Part shown: positions 1 through 12,291 of the stretch, one piece after another | Numbering within the stretch: position 1 is the first letter of the stretch | Layout of the letters: each line of letters starts with the position of its first letter | Assembly (NCBI GenBank): GCA_033239525.1 | Contig: BSYO01000020.1 | Location: 12,712,546-12,776,545, forward strand | Direction of reading: 5' to 3' | Length of the DNA: 64,000 nt | DNA from: Nepenthes gracilis | Taxonomy: Eukaryota > Streptophyta > Magnoliopsida > Caryophyllales > Nepenthaceae | The notes under the pieces: model-generated | Seen by the model: the letters and a program-made list of their open reading frames with translations, nothing else | What the model was told of the DNA's origin: nothing | The model's database searches: none | Position numbers and translations under genes: made by a program

Positions 1-233
1 GTCACATTCCTAAGATGGCATTGTAGATAAACGGTAGGTTAACGATGAGGAATGTCATCTCTCACGTAACAATACACAGGTAGGATCCCATGATGACTTC
101 CAACTAGAACCCTGCTATACGGGAACGAGTTTATTGTCCAGACCATATAGAGTATCTTCGGCCGCTCTCATTTGATTCTTTCTCAACCCAAGCTTAAAGA
201 AGACATCAAGACACTGTGGGCTTCAGCCCAAAA

Positions 234-707
234 TGTTGAGCCGGCCCAAGCCGTTGAGTCGTCCTTGAGTCGGCCCACGAGCCACCAAGCCACGAACACA
301 ACCGGCTTCAGAAAGCCGTTTTCGAGTGGCAGAGAAAAAATTGTTCGTTTCATCTTCCTCGATGATTTTGTAACCATTTGGCGTTTAACTCTGTTAATTA
401 CTGAAGTATTTGTGGTCCATTAAGTGGTGATAACTCTCCCATTAAGTTAATTCATCAATTTTGGCCGGTTTGAGTTCAAAACGCTCGGTTGAGGCGGGTG
501 ATGGCTTCGCCTATAAAGTGAACCTTCTGGCTTTGTCCCTGGCACCCAACTCAAGTTATATACCATCTAAACAAGTGAATGAGTGTCCAGAAGCATGGAG
601 CCCGTCCGAATCGTAAGTTGGAAAACAGAGCACCAAATGGCCGGAGGTATATTAATCGATTTTAAATTCCGCATTTATGGTTGTTTTAGCCACATAAATT
701 TCTAACA
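234..707 (+). mobile_element. Probable 5' LTR of a degenerate Copia element
   Basis: The segment can be read as TG...CA: it begins TGTTGAG at 234 and ends TAACA at 707, directly before a tRNA-Met-type primer site and a Copia gag remnant downstream. The end is better supported than the start, because the primer site fixes it. No partner LTR was found in the window, so the start is a guess. Bases 1-233 hold nothing I recognise. Confidence 0.4.
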
Positions 708-709
708 TT

Positions 710-720
710 TGGTATCGAGC
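710..720 (+). other. Primer binding site (tRNA-Met type)
   Basis: TGGTATCGAGC follows the LTR end by two bases and is close to the TGGTATCAGAGC primer site used by most plant Copia elements. One base is missing relative to that form. Confidence 0.5.
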
Positions 721-1870
721 AAGGCTTCAACTCGCCTTTGTTCTCGTTATTTTTTGATTTTTCCGAATTCGAAAAAACCTAAAGTCTTCTTTTTTGAAGA
801 TTCGGTTCAAACGAGCATTTGAAAATCGATGGGAAATTAAATTTCCAAATTTCCATATATTTTTCATCATTTATAGTGTTCAGATCATGCTGCTTGAATC
901 GGGTATAGTATTCGGGTCGCGTTGTTCGTTTTCGGGTTCGGGCGAAACCGACGAAGGTAGACGACGACTTGAACGGGCGCGTTTTCTGCTTCGGCAGTAG
1001 TAAACGTCGTCGATTTCAGGCTTCTGTTTTGTGCTTCAGAACGACGTCGTTTCGTTGGAACGAATTCGGTTATTAAAACGACGTCGTTTTGCTACAGTTT
1101 AAAAAAAATTAATTATATCGGTTATGAGCCGTTTCGTTCACGGCCCAAATCCGTTTCGTGTGCGGCCCAGACTTCTGGCCCATCACTGTATCAAATGAGG
1201 AAATAGAAACTCGGACGCGGCTGACGGGATTCAAACCCGGGACGCGGAGGAGGGAAGGAGCGGCTTTTGCCGCTGCGCTGCTGAGCGCCTTGCGCTATTT
1301 TTGGCATTTCAATTGCTTATATACGATTCGGTAAATATATATATTATATATATACGTATATATTTATATTTATATATATATATATAATTATATTATTATG
1401 TATAATGAATAAAATATAATATCCAGAATATAATTATATATATATATATATAAATAATGTCTTGTGATTAAATTAATTTAATTAATTAAGGATTAGCCAC
1501 AGCACCCTTAATTAATAAAATTATTTTTTTATTATTACGTGTGATATAAAGACATAAATTGTGGTAATTATTTTGATATAATAAAATTTATCCCACAGAA
1601 AATTTTATTATATTAAATTAATTAATCAGGATAAAATGTCAAATTATTTTTCTTAATTTGCCCACAGGGATTAAGAAAGGAATATAATTTGACAGTTTTA
1701 TCACTTTTTGGACATGAATCTACTTGAATTAAGAATTTGGCCCACAAGTAATTTTTATATCAATTGATTCATGATGTATGCTTTACATTGGTAAAATATA
1801 ATTTTGTAATTTGTTAGCCTCAATTTTGGATGTTAAGCATGTATTTATTTTTATGCAGCTATTCAATCTG
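721..1870 (+). other. Copia untranslated leader with a tRNA-like box
   Basis: No gene is visible. The first 450 bp are moderately GC-rich. Around 1215-1300 the minus strand reads like a degenerate tRNA gene: an A-box-like stretch (CGCTCAGCAGCGCAG) followed by GGGTTTGAATCCC, close to the pol III B box. Bases 1330-1460 are simple TA repeats and the rest is AT-rich. It may be the element's leader or a nested tRNA-derived SINE. Confidence 0.3.
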
Positions 1871-2032
1871 TAAATCTTTCCGATATTAGATGTGAAATTC
1901 CCGAACTAAAAGGTGATAACTATAAAGTGTGGAAGGAGAGAATTCTTCTTCACTTAGGGTAGCTGGATATCAATTATGCTATCCGAAAAGATAAACCACC
2001 AGCTCTTACCTTTACCAGCACTCCGGATGAGG
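1871..2032 (+). pseudogene. Copia gag N-terminal fragment, truncated
   Basis: Translation shows the start of a Copia gag of the UBN2 type: a 'LKGDNYKVWKERILLHLG' block, a stop where the family usually has Trp, then 'LDINYAIRKDKPPAL'. The gag normally packages element RNA into cytoplasmic particles. Only about 50 residues remain. The reading stops at 2032, exactly where the duplicated segment begins, so the rest of the Copia element was displaced or lost. It is not found downstream in this window. Confidence 0.65.
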
Positions 2033-4547
2033 ACGTCTCATTATTCCTCTGAGAATCAACTAAGGCATGGAACCCTCCAATTAGCAAACTCCTCTATTTA
2101 TAGTGGCATTGGCGCCCTGACCGCACCTAGCAAGGCATGCCGCCCGGTAGCTGTTAATCACTAAATAGGAAAGTTTCGAATACTAACCCAGATTCTGGCA
2201 TGGGAATCCTCCCATCTAGGGTATTAAATCTCTGCGGTGTCTAAAAAGCCCACGTGATCGTCCGGGGAAGCCGCAGCTCCGAATAAGGACAAAATCCGAT
2301 GCATCTCGAGGAAGGACACATGGCGAGCAACTGGACCCTCGTAGACATGCTAGGCAAAGACAATAAGTCGGCCCAGGCATGGGAGGCTAGTGTTGGGTCT
2401 AGTACTCGTGAAGCCCAGAACTTGCAAAGCCTAATCCAGGAAGCAGAAGCTCAAATCGACTATGCAACCTAGAACCCCAAGCAGTCTACATGGTGTGGCC
2501 AGCAATGCACGTCGGTCTCACCACCATAAGGCGACAACTAATATCACCAACCGCCACCGGCAGGTTAACGGCCGGCGAATCCCTGCAAAAAGAATTCTTG
2601 TGCCCAAAGCTCCACTCTCTGGAGCATGTATATTCCCTCTCCTTTTATAGGAGAAAAGGTCAATTCTAAAATTTGTGATTTGAGCCTGGCAACAAGACAT
2701 ATGCTTCTCAAAGCTCCTACTCTCAAACTCATGGGCAGCTCTCATCCTTCTCAGCCTTTCATAAGCTACGAAAGTCAGCCACCCGTCGTGGTGCATACAA
2801 GGAGCCGGGCGTCCCACCAACCGCTCATCGAGTCCAACTCACGCATTCATACACTCCCTCTGCACACTCAGCATAATACCACACACCTCTAAATGTGCGT
2901 CCCCCCTTTCCGTTTATTGCGGAAGGTTACTAACTTATGCGTCAGAGTGTCTTCGGTGGGAGAAATCCCGCTGACCTTTGACCTATTATTTATTAGTTGT
3001 GTTTTGCATGTTTCAAGTTAACAGCGACGGAGATCGAACCCGCACAAGATCACCTCCGGACGATGAGGAATCCGAAGGCTCCCTAATACGTACGACAACC
3101 AAGGACCCGATATGCAGTAATATCAAATCTTAATTCTAAAGCCATAAAATACATTTAATTTTGTCATTACCGAATAACCAACACAATCAACTATATTATC
3201 AGACTATTCCAACTAATTCCACAAGGGTTCAATTGAAAAAATAAAATATTTAGTTGACCCTTTTAATATTTTAGTCGATTCTCACCGGTTATCCCCATAT
3301 ATCAAATTTTAATTCTAAGGCCATAAAATACATTCAATTTTGTCATTACCGAATAACAAGCACGATCAACTATCTTATCCGACTATTCTAACAAATTCCA
3401 CAATGGTTCAATTGAAAAAATAATTGCTACAAATTTCTTCTTCAATCCAATTATAACTTAAATACTTATACATCTATTTTTCAATTAACCAATACATACA
3501 CCCACCCTGTATAAATATCCACACTTATATACGTACCTGGAGTATATCACATACACACTTGTGCAAATACGCGCATATATACATGCACCCACATCACATG
3601 CTCACCCGTATACACGTATATATACTTATATATCCAAACATAGGCATATATTTTACATTATACACTTCTATTTATATACACATGAGCACCTGCACATATT
3701 ATATCAAATATATTTTTACACCTCACCTGTATATACACACCTACACACGACTCATGCACATACATACATATAAGCCCATATATATACATTTGTAAGGTAC
3801 ATATATATACACACCTACACTCAGCTCACTATTATATACGAACTAAGACTGACCCATGTTCATCTTCATAACCACACCCATATAATATGCATCCTATATA
3901 CAACATATATACATATTGTACTATATATTTCCATACACCTACGCACACTGGATTATATCACGCATACTCTCAGAGGTGTATAACATCACATACATACACA
4001 TACCATAGCAGCACAACCTGCATGTATATGTATATATATATCAACATTCATTTACTATGTATACTAATACCAAATTACCTATGTATAATTGCCACGACAC
4101 AGGATCTCAAATGCAGGTCGATAATAATATTAATCCTCAATAATATAAAATTATTATAGCAAAAATGACAAATCCAACTCTGGGGTGACAATCGATAAAC
4201 ATATAAGACCCAACATAATAAAATCTGTACAATACCTTATCGAATATAAATTCGAACAAATATAACATACGATCTGCTATCCAAACATTGTAAGGGAAGT
4301 ATCCAAATATACAACAGCTTCAATATTTTTTGTACAAGGATCAGGACCATCATCCGACCATAAACAATAATCATAATATATTCTCGAGATCAGAAATATA
4401 TCCAACATAGATATCTTCATTCACCGATAGAGATATGCTGCATCAAATCACATCCAAACTTCTATAAGTATTCCATCCCAATAGTCTAAAGGAATAAAAT
4501 ATAAAAACATGACTCTAAGGTCCAACAAGCATCATATATATATATAT
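2033..4547. repeat. Direct repeat copy A (2.5 kb), composite
   Basis: Nearly the whole segment recurs in the same orientation at 6849-9359. It contains the 3' end of a Tat-type internal region with a purine-rich tract (2379-2390), an LTR (2391-3116), and then about 1.4 kb of AT-rich sequence. That last part includes a near-direct internal repeat (about 3120-3247 and 3297-3425) and a TA/CA-rich stretch (3480-4100). Because a polypurine tract plus LTR lie inside the repeat, the repeat is not itself a simple LTR. Short reading frames at 3559-4159 are translated microsatellite. Confidence 0.8.
2391..3116 (+). mobile_element. Tat-type 3' LTR (copy A)
   Basis: It starts TGTTGGG directly after the tract ATGGGAGGCTAG and ends ..TATGCA. 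A TATA-like TTTTATAGG lies near 2644. The 3' part carries phrases shared with the other Tat LTRs here (GTGGGAGAAATCCCGC, then 'ACCTATTATTTATTAG'). No primer site follows, so this is a 3' LTR. The matching 5' LTR is absent. Confidence 0.65.
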
Positions 4548-5105
4548 GAAATAAGTATTTAGACACTTCCGTAAATTTCATGGTTTGTGAAATTTTGGCA
4601 TTTACTAGCATCTCACTCGTCTTTATTTTGCGTTACAACCGACCGACTTTGTTTACTGGCCGGTCAAGTAAATGTTGACCAAGAACCTTGATGGCCAACT
4701 GGGGAAGCCTAGCCATTGATCCTGTACACGCGATATAAAATAAAAGAAAATTTTAAATCCACCCTTTTGACTAGAATATATATATATATATTTATTTATT
4801 TATTTATATGGTGTATGTATGACAAGTTGACGGAGGCCATATAGGGTGGAATGTGGCCGATCCGTCATAGGTGGTATTAGAGAAATTGAAATAGCTTCGG
4901 TTTGATCTAAATGGATATGGAAGCTTAGGGTAGGTTAGGTATGAATAGATGGGTAAACGAAAGTATAAATTAGATTGGTTAGACTTGACCATTCTAGTTT
5001 GGCAAAACAAGATTAGGACGTTGTGTTTAAGAGTGTGGTGTGATAGCCACTACTAGGACCAATAATCTGATCAAGTTGTTTTCTACTCCAGAGGTTGAAG
5101 CAAGA
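4548..5105 (+). other. Gypsy leader with primer-site-like motif
   Basis: There is no gene. GGTGGTATTAGAG at 4870-4883 resembles the tRNA-Met primer site of Del/Tekay-type Gypsy elements. It lies about 230 bp upstream of a gag start, as expected for a 5' leader. Unique sequence starts at 4548, where the similarity to copy B ends. Confidence 0.4.
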
Positions 5106-6005
5106 ATGTCAAATAGAGGAAGGCGGACTGAACGTACTACCAATCCTCCGGATTAGGAGACAAGGTATCTAAACCTACTAGATAGGATCGCTGATGTCAT
5201 AAAAAGCCCTGGCGCAGAAAACTTGGCTCGAGTGCCAACCCCAATCCCCGTCAACTAGGAGACATTGGTGTATGAATGTTTTACCAACGAGCGAGTTCCA
5301 GAATTCTCTGAAGAACCTGATCTAGTGAAAGTAGACACATGGATCCGACGCTTAAAGAAGGTGTTTGCAGTCATTAGATGTCAGGTAGAAGATAGGGTTC
5401 TGTTTGCTACCCATAAACTGGGCGGAGAGGCCCATCATTGGTGAAAATGCAAAAGAGAATATTTGGGATACTTGAGAACGAAATCACTTGGGGTATGTTC
5501 CAAACAACATTTTTGGAGAAATATTTTTCCGTTAGCCTTCGTGGGCAAAAGGAAGACGAATTCTTACAACTGAGATAAGGCACTCGTACCGTGGTTGAGT
5601 ACGATGGAAAATTTACAGAACTATCTCGTTATGCCCCATACATGGTGAAAGACTAAGAAAGAAAGGCTAGAAGGTTTTTTTCAGGGATTAATGGATGAAA
5701 TACGAAAACATCTATCGACACTGAAATTGATTACTTATTGAGAAGTATTAGATAGGCTAATTATTTATGAAAATGAGCTTAAAAATGAGGAGTTTTTTAG
5801 GAGGATTTCTAGTCGGGCGGGTTCCAGAGCCAGCTTTAACGAGGAATCTGGATGGCCTTCAAAGAAGGCAAGCAGCCAAAGTCAAGAAAGGAGTTTAGCC
5901 AACTTGTACAAACCTCCAGGGCATCAAACAATCCGTGTCCTCATTATGGAAGGTTACATGAGGGCAAGCCTTGCTATAAGAAGGATGTGACGCCTGCTAG
6001 CGACG
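5106..6005 (+). pseudogene. Gypsy gag pseudogene (Del/Tekay-like)
   Basis: Reading from the ATG at 5106 shows a retrotransposon gag core: 'FTNERVPEFSEEPD', 'VDTWIRRLKKVFAV', 'KLGGEAHHW', then after a frameshift 'EFLQLR' and 'TVVEYDGKFTELSRYAPYMV'. A zinc-knuckle relic (CPHY..LHEGKPCY, with the second Cys lost) lies near 5935-5975. Gag would form the particle shell. At least four stops and one or more frameshifts kill the frame. No protease or polymerase follows: the reading breaks off near 6005 into sequence of another element, so pol was deleted or replaced. Confidence 0.75.
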
Positions 6006-6848
6006 TTTGATCTCCCAAGGCAATAGACATCAGTGACCTGTTCTCACGCACTCCTCCTGTCAACAGTCCGTATTAGGACTCAAGGGACGATGCCGACAGA
6101 ACATACCACGGATAACTGGGAATGCACAAGCGCACGGATTGGCATGTACAGCAGCAAAAGGAGCAAATTCCCCTAAAGTGCAATCCGAAAAGTAATAAAT
6201 GAAAGAAGACGCATGTAATAAGGCAGAAGAATAAAGGCAAAAGCTACTGCTTTTATTAATCAAAGTTTTCTTCTCAAAGCACAAAGGTTGCTACAACGAA
6301 AGTATAGAAAAGAGAAAAATACAGCACGGAACATAAAGTCTGCAGTGGTGGCTGCGCATGCTTGGAGCCTCACCAGAGAAAATGATCTACATCAGATCAC
6401 TTTGGCCGCCGCCAGAACTTTGATTCACCCAGGCACCAGAGCCGCTGGTGCTGGCCAGACCCTAAAAGTTCATCCTGAGATGACCCCGATGGCAGCAGAG
6501 CCAGCACTAACAGCAATCCGAGTAGGGGAGCGGCTACCACGCACTCCCCCTAAAGAGACTCCGCATCCTGCCCCCTCTCCAGATGGCACATAAGATGACC
6601 TAAGCACAGTCGAGGCAGTCAGCGACGCGCTACCCGTGGTAGCTCCACTATGATCCTCCTGCACAATGGAGGTCATGATGGCCACGAAAGAGGCATGTAA
6701 TGATGGAAGAGTGGCAGATCCACCCTGGTTAGCATGAGGAAGCATTCGCCTTTGCGGCGTGAAGACAGTCTTCGGTAGAAGCTTCGGATTTTTAGCAAAG
6801 TCCATCCAATTCCTTCGCGGATCCCCGTCGAGACGAGGCAAACAAAGG
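6006..6848. other. Remnant of a Tat-type 3' internal region
   Basis: There is no intact frame. Around 6190-6300 the sequence resembles the stretches at 18440-18560 and 42220-42300 (a GCTTTTATTAAT-like run), which in those elements lies just downstream of the antisense gene. Weak minus-strand frames between 6290 and 6900 may be scraps of that gene but show no recognised domain. The segment leads into copy B with its purine tract and LTR, so it is most likely the rest of that truncated Tat element. Confidence 0.4.
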
Positions 6849-9359
6849 ACTTCTCATTATTCCTCTGAGAATCAACTAAGGCATGGAACCCTCTAATTAG
6901 CAAACTCCTCTATTTATAGTGGTGTCGGCGCCCTGACCGCGCCCAGCAGGGCATGCCGTCCGGTAGCTGTCAATCACTAAACAGGAAAGTTCTCCGTACT
7001 AACCCAGATTCTGGCGTGGGAATCCTCCCATTTAGGGTATTGAATATCTGCGGCGTCTAAAAAGCCCACGTGATTGTCTGGGGAAGCCGCAGCTCCAGAT
7101 AAGGACAAAATCTGGTGCATCTCGAGGAAGGACGCGTGGTGAGTAACTGGACCCTCGCAGACATGCCAGGCCTAGACTACAAGTCAGCTCAGGCATGGGA
7201 GGCTAGTGTTGGGTCCAGTACCGTTGAAGCCCAAAACTTGCAAAGCCTAATTCAGGAAGCAGAAGCTCAAATTGACTATCCAACCTAGAACCCCAAGCAG
7301 TCTACATGGTGTGGCCAACGATGCACGTGGGTCTCCTCACTACCATAAGGCGACAATTGATATCACCAACCGCCACCGGCAGGTCAACGGTCGGCAAATC
7401 CTTGTAGAAAGAATTCTTGTGCCCAAAGCTCCACTCTCTGGAGCATGTATATTCCCTCTCCTTTTACAGGAGAAAGGATCGATTCTAAAATTTATGATTT
7501 GAGCCTGGCAATGAGACATATGCTTCTCCAAGCTCCTACTCCCAGACTCACAGCCAGCTCTCATCCTCCTCAGCCTTTCATAAGCTACGAAAGTCAGCCA
7601 CCTGTCGCGGTGTGTACAAGGAGCCGGGCGTCCCACCAACCGCTCATCGAGTCCAACTCACGCATTCATACACTCCCACCGAACACTCAGCATAATACCG
7701 CACACCTCTAAGCGTGCGTCCCCCCTTTCCGTTCATTGTGGAAGGTTACTAACTTGTGCGTTGGAGTGTTTTCGGTGAGAGAAATCCCGCCGACCTCAAA
7801 CCTATTATTTATTAGTTATGTTTTGCATATTTCAAATTAATAGCGATCGAACCCACTCGTGATCACCTCCGGACGATAAGAAATCCAAAGGCTCCCTAAT
7901 ACGTATGACAACCAGGGACCCGAGACGCAATAATATCAAATCTTAATTCTAAAGCCATAACATACATTTAATTTTGTCATTACCGAATAACCAACACAAT
8001 CAACTATATTATCAAACTATTCCAACTAATGCCATAAGGGTTCAATTGAAAAAATAAAATATTTAGTTGACCCTTTTAATATTTTAGTCGATTCTCACCG
8101 GTTATCCCCATATATCAAATTTTAATTTGAAGGCCATAAAATACATTCAATTTTGTCATTACCGAATAACCAGCACGATCAACAATCTTATCCGACAATT
8201 CCAACTAATTCCACAATGGTTCAATTGAAAAAATAATTGCTACAAATTTCTTCCTCGATCCACTTATAACTTAAATACATATACATCTATTTTTCAATTA
8301 ACCAATACATACACCCAACCTGTATAAATATCCACATTTATATATGTACCTGGAGTATATCACATACACACTTGTGCAAATACGCACATATATACATGCA
8401 CCCACATCACATGCTCACCTCTATACACATATATATACTTATATATCCAAACATAGGCATATATTTTGCATCATACACTTTTATTTATATATACATGAGC
8501 ACCGGCACATATTATATCAAATATATTTTTACACCTCACCTGTATATACACACCTACACACGACTCATGCACACACATACATATAAGCCCATATATACAT
8601 TTGTAAGGTACATATATATACACACACCTACACACAGCTCACTGTTATATATGAACTCAGACGGACCCATGTTCACCTTCATACCCACATCCATATAACA
8701 TGCATCCTATATACAACATATATACATATTGTACTATATATTTCCATACACCTACGCACACTGGATTATATTACGCATACTCTCGGAGGCATATAACATC
8801 ACATACATACACATACCATAGCAGCACAACCTGTATGTATATGTATATATATATCAACATCCATTTACTATGTATACTAACAGCAAATTACCTATGTATA
8901 ATTGCTACGACAGAGGATCTTAAATGCAGGTTGATATTAATATTGATCCCTAATAATATAAAATCATTATAGCAATAATGACAAATCCAACCCTAGGGTA
9001 ACAATCCTTAAACATATAAGACCCAACATAATAAAATCCGTACAAGACCTTATCAAATATAAATACGAACAAATATAACATACGATCTGCTATCCAAACA
9101 TTGTAAGGGAAGTATCTAAATATACAACAGCTCTAATATTTTTTGTACAAGGATCAGGGCCATCATCAGACCATAAACAATAATCATAATACATTCTCGA
9201 GACCTGAAATATATTTAATATAAATATCTCCACTCACCGATAGAGATATGCTGCATCAAATCACGTTCAAACTTCTGTAAGTATATCCATCCCAATAGTC
9301 TAAAGGAATAAAATATAAAACATGACCCTAAGGCCCAACAAGCATCATATATATATATA
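6849..9359. repeat. Direct repeat copy B (2.5 kb)
   Basis: This is the second copy of the 2033-4547 segment, same orientation and order, with scattered substitutions and small indels. Its start lies at GGAC/TTCTCATTATTCC and its end in a TA run near 9359, after which the two copies diverge. Upstream it continues into more Tat-type sequence, which copy A lacks. The low-complexity frames at 8344-8972 mirror those of copy A. Confidence 0.8.
7207..7929 (+). mobile_element. Tat-type 3' LTR (copy B)
   Basis: It starts TGTTGGGTCC right after the purine-rich GGCATGGGAGGCTAG and ends ..GACGCA. The length is 723 bp against 726 bp in copy A. A TATA-like TTTTACAGG lies near 7460. No primer site follows. 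Confidence 0.65.
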
Positions 9360-10972
9360 CACGTAAAACAATACATATAAATCAGAGAAACGGTAAAACA
9401 TGCAAAACAAAACATAATGTTAGTAAAATTTTAAAAAATCGAGAAATAGTCTCGTACTAAATCATTGTCCATATTAAATCGTCCCTCCGGGACACAATCA
9501 TATAAATCACAATTTAGTAAAATCTCGTAGACGATATCATATCATATGATTTGAGGTCACATAAACCGTAACCGTCATCACATCCATGTATGACACATAC
9601 CATCATCCGAATCCAAATCTCATAATGTAGAAATCAAGAGAAGATTGTCAAAATTAAAATATAAATCAAAACACATTCCTTGTTAATCACATAATTATAC
9701 ATACGAGACATTCCTACCACCAATCTGTTGGCCAATCAGCATATCTCAAATTATAATCCACACAAATACATGCAGAAAAATAAAGTAAGTACGAAATCAG
9801 AAAACTAAAGACTAATAATACCAACTTGAGGAAGGATTATCCTCGTATAGTAACCAAGGCTACATTGGCTAAGATTTAAGCTAACAACTCAAAGTAGTCA
9901 ATGTACTTTGTTTCCTATAGACTAAGAACTTATTCACTTTATTTTACCACCCGCGATTTTGGATGCAACATCAAGTTTAGTGATATATATTATGACGTCC
10001 AAATATATTATTCCATCAATTCTTTACGATGGCTCTTATTTAAATATACAGTGGGGTAGATCAACTATAATAAAAGCTCACCTTCCTACCGGAAAAAGGG
10101 AAATCACATACACATACGTCTCCGTCAGGACTAAGCCTCCCCGTCGGGAGTAGTTCCAATATCCCATGCCTCGGATCACATATAACAACCCCTCGAGTCT
10201 TGGACCGCCATGGTCCCACAGTGACCCTAAGCCCAGTAGCTTGCATGTGAACCGAGCATGGCCTAATTTATGGTTCCACAATATACGGATGCACAAATAT
10301 ACAAATATATTATCCGAGTGTTCGAAAATCCTCCAAATCACAAATACTAGTGTAAAACCACCGAACGGCTTGTAAAACATAGATATATGTACAGATTAAG
10401 GTATATAAACTAATATAAATGTTAGTAAAATCTCTAAATAGTGGTTAAATATTATCAAACTAAGGATAGGGCAAGGATAGGGTTAGAGGATACTTGTCAC
10501 TTTACAGATCTGAAGAAAGGATGTTCCAAAATACCAGAACGACACTTTTGTCTCTCCTGTCGTGCCTTTTCTCTCTTTACAAGATTGCTTTCTCTCTCCT
10601 ACTCTACTACCTCCGGCGCCACTCTGCTTTGTACACGTCCCGTTCGTAACCGCCGGCCACGCATGCACCGCTGTTACCACGATGTCTCTCTCGATTGTCG
10701 ATAACAATCCTGTGCTCGATTTCTCCTACTGTTCATTGCCACGGCATGTCACTGTCTTTGCTTGCCGCCTTCTTTTCCCTCTCCCATCTCCTTCCTCTCC
10801 ACTTTTTTCTTTTCCTTCCTCCTCTTTGCGCAAAACCCTCCCACACCAGCTCACCTCTCTGTCTCTCCTTTCCCTCCCTCCCATTCCTCTTTCCTTTTTT
10901 TTTTTGTTATCTTTTCTTTCTTTTTCTTCCTTTTCTTTCCCAAAATTCCACTGCACGCTTCTCCACCCCACC

Positions 10973-11025
<53 letters not shown>

Positions 11026-11220
11026 TCATTTTTTTTATTCTAAAATTTAAATTAATACTCAAACAATAGTATAGGTATACGTCAGATGCTAGTCTAACTG
11101 ATCCAAATATCTTCTAAACATTTTATAATATATAATAAATTTTTATCACATTCAAATTATCCAAAATCACAATTAATATTAAAACAGTCCAAATAGAATC
11201 CAAAATATTACAATAATGGT
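9360..11220 (-). repeat. Long-LTR debris, minus orientation, with (TTA)n
   Basis: There is no gene. Bases 10455-10800 are an inverted relative of 24500-24760, and (TTA)n runs at about 10973-11024. The GA/CT-rich, AT-rich and microsatellite blocks follow the order seen in other long LTR fragments of the window (23.9-24.8 kb, 56.2-58.4 kb). The plus-strand frames rich in Leu, Ser and Tyr at 10562-11069 are translations of CT-rich and TTA repeats. Confidence 0.5.
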
Positions 11221-11225
11221 ATACT
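11221..11225. other. Target site duplication ATACT (left)
   Basis: ATACT directly precedes the 5' LTR and is repeated at 22049-22053 directly after the 3' LTR. A perfect 5-bp duplication shows that 11226-22048 was inserted as one unit. Confidence 0.9.
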
Positions 11226-12211
11226 TGATGGGTATATCAAGAATGGACTGGCCCAAAGTCAACGGAAGCTAAAGAAGGACGGTTAACTCTTTAACAGCCT
11301 AGTTGGATAACAGGCCCAATAGCTGAAAGGCCTAGGTCGGTCAACGCTAGAGTTGACCGTCCGAGCGGCCAACACGCACTCAAGCGGTCAACTCAGACGT
11401 TGATCGCCTGCATAGAACATATTGGGCCTAAAAGAGGCTTTTCTACAGTAACGGGCCTGATCCACCCGTGCCCATGAGCCATCAGGCGGCTAGCAGCGGC
11501 ACCCTAAGCATCTTCCACGATCCTAGCTGGCACCCGAAATGGATATTGACAAAATTGGCGCCCTTCACGTAAGGAAGGCGCCAGATTTTTCCAATATTCT
11601 GCCCACTGGGGATTCTAACGGTAAAGAACACCAAATGAAGGTGAGTAATTTGGAAAGCTGTTGGAGAAGGAAACTACCTTGCTCAGTTTGGCAACTGGCA
11701 TCTGCTACGGAAGGCAAGCCAGCCAAGAATTACACAGGGAATCACTCCTTCCAAAGAAGGAAGAGCTCCCTCTCAACCATAAATAAGCCATTGAAATATC
11801 ATTCAAGGCAAGCTTTCTGATACGTACCAAACCCTAACAGAGACGATCTTCTGTTCTCTGCCGGAATTCACAGAAAACCCTGAGGCAAACAATGTGGTTC
11901 TGACAGTCGTTCACTGCCTCCCCACCCTCTAGATACAAGACAACGGTTTTCTCCTCTCTTACACCTAGAGAACTGCTCACTCCTATCCTCCTCTCTTTTC
12001 TCTCAGTTTTCAGTTTCTATCACCTTTCGATCATCAAAGGCTGTTTACTCACTAGAGCGTCGGAGTATTTTCGGTGAGACAACTTCCTACCGACACGCTG
12101 ACCTCCTGTGCTTTTTAGTGGTGTGCAGGATTTGCACTCAGGGAACGGAGCTGGTTCAAACCATCCAGACGAATCTGAATCCCTTCGAAATTTGGATCTA
12201 GGTATGCATCA
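11226..12211 (+). mobile_element. 5' LTR of the Tat element
   Basis: It begins TGATGGG and ends GCATCA (terminal inverted TGATG/CATCA). A TATA-like CATAAATAA lies near 11778. The U3 part (11226-11410) carries several WRKY-type W-box hexamers (GGTCAA, TTGACC, AGTCAA). A 93-codon frame at 11539-11820 has a same-length counterpart in the 3' LTR, but it overlaps the promoter and matches no family I know. Confidence 0.9.
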
Positions 12212-12228
12212 TTGGTGCTGTTTGTGGG
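12212..12228 (+). other. Primer binding site, Tat type
   Basis: TTGGTGCTGTTTGTGGG abuts the LTR end. It matches the sites TTGGTGCCGTCTGTGGG at 38001 and, on the minus strand, 43164-43148, differing by two transitions from the first. Some Tat elements are reported to prime from tRNA-Arg; I cannot confirm the tRNA here. Confidence 0.8.
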
Positions 12229-12291
12229 AAGCGCTTACAAAAGCCAACCACAAATCTGCACAAACGCTCTCTTTCACCTTCTGATTCTGCA

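Noticed and set aside
3559..4159. Short Tyr/Ile/His-rich frames (and 8344-8972)
   Set aside because: Translated CA/TA-rich low-complexity sequence; both copies change freely between frames.
10562..11069. Overlapping plus-strand frames up to 162 codons
   Set aside because: The composition follows the CT-rich tract and (TTA)n; three frames are open at once, as expected for simple sequence.
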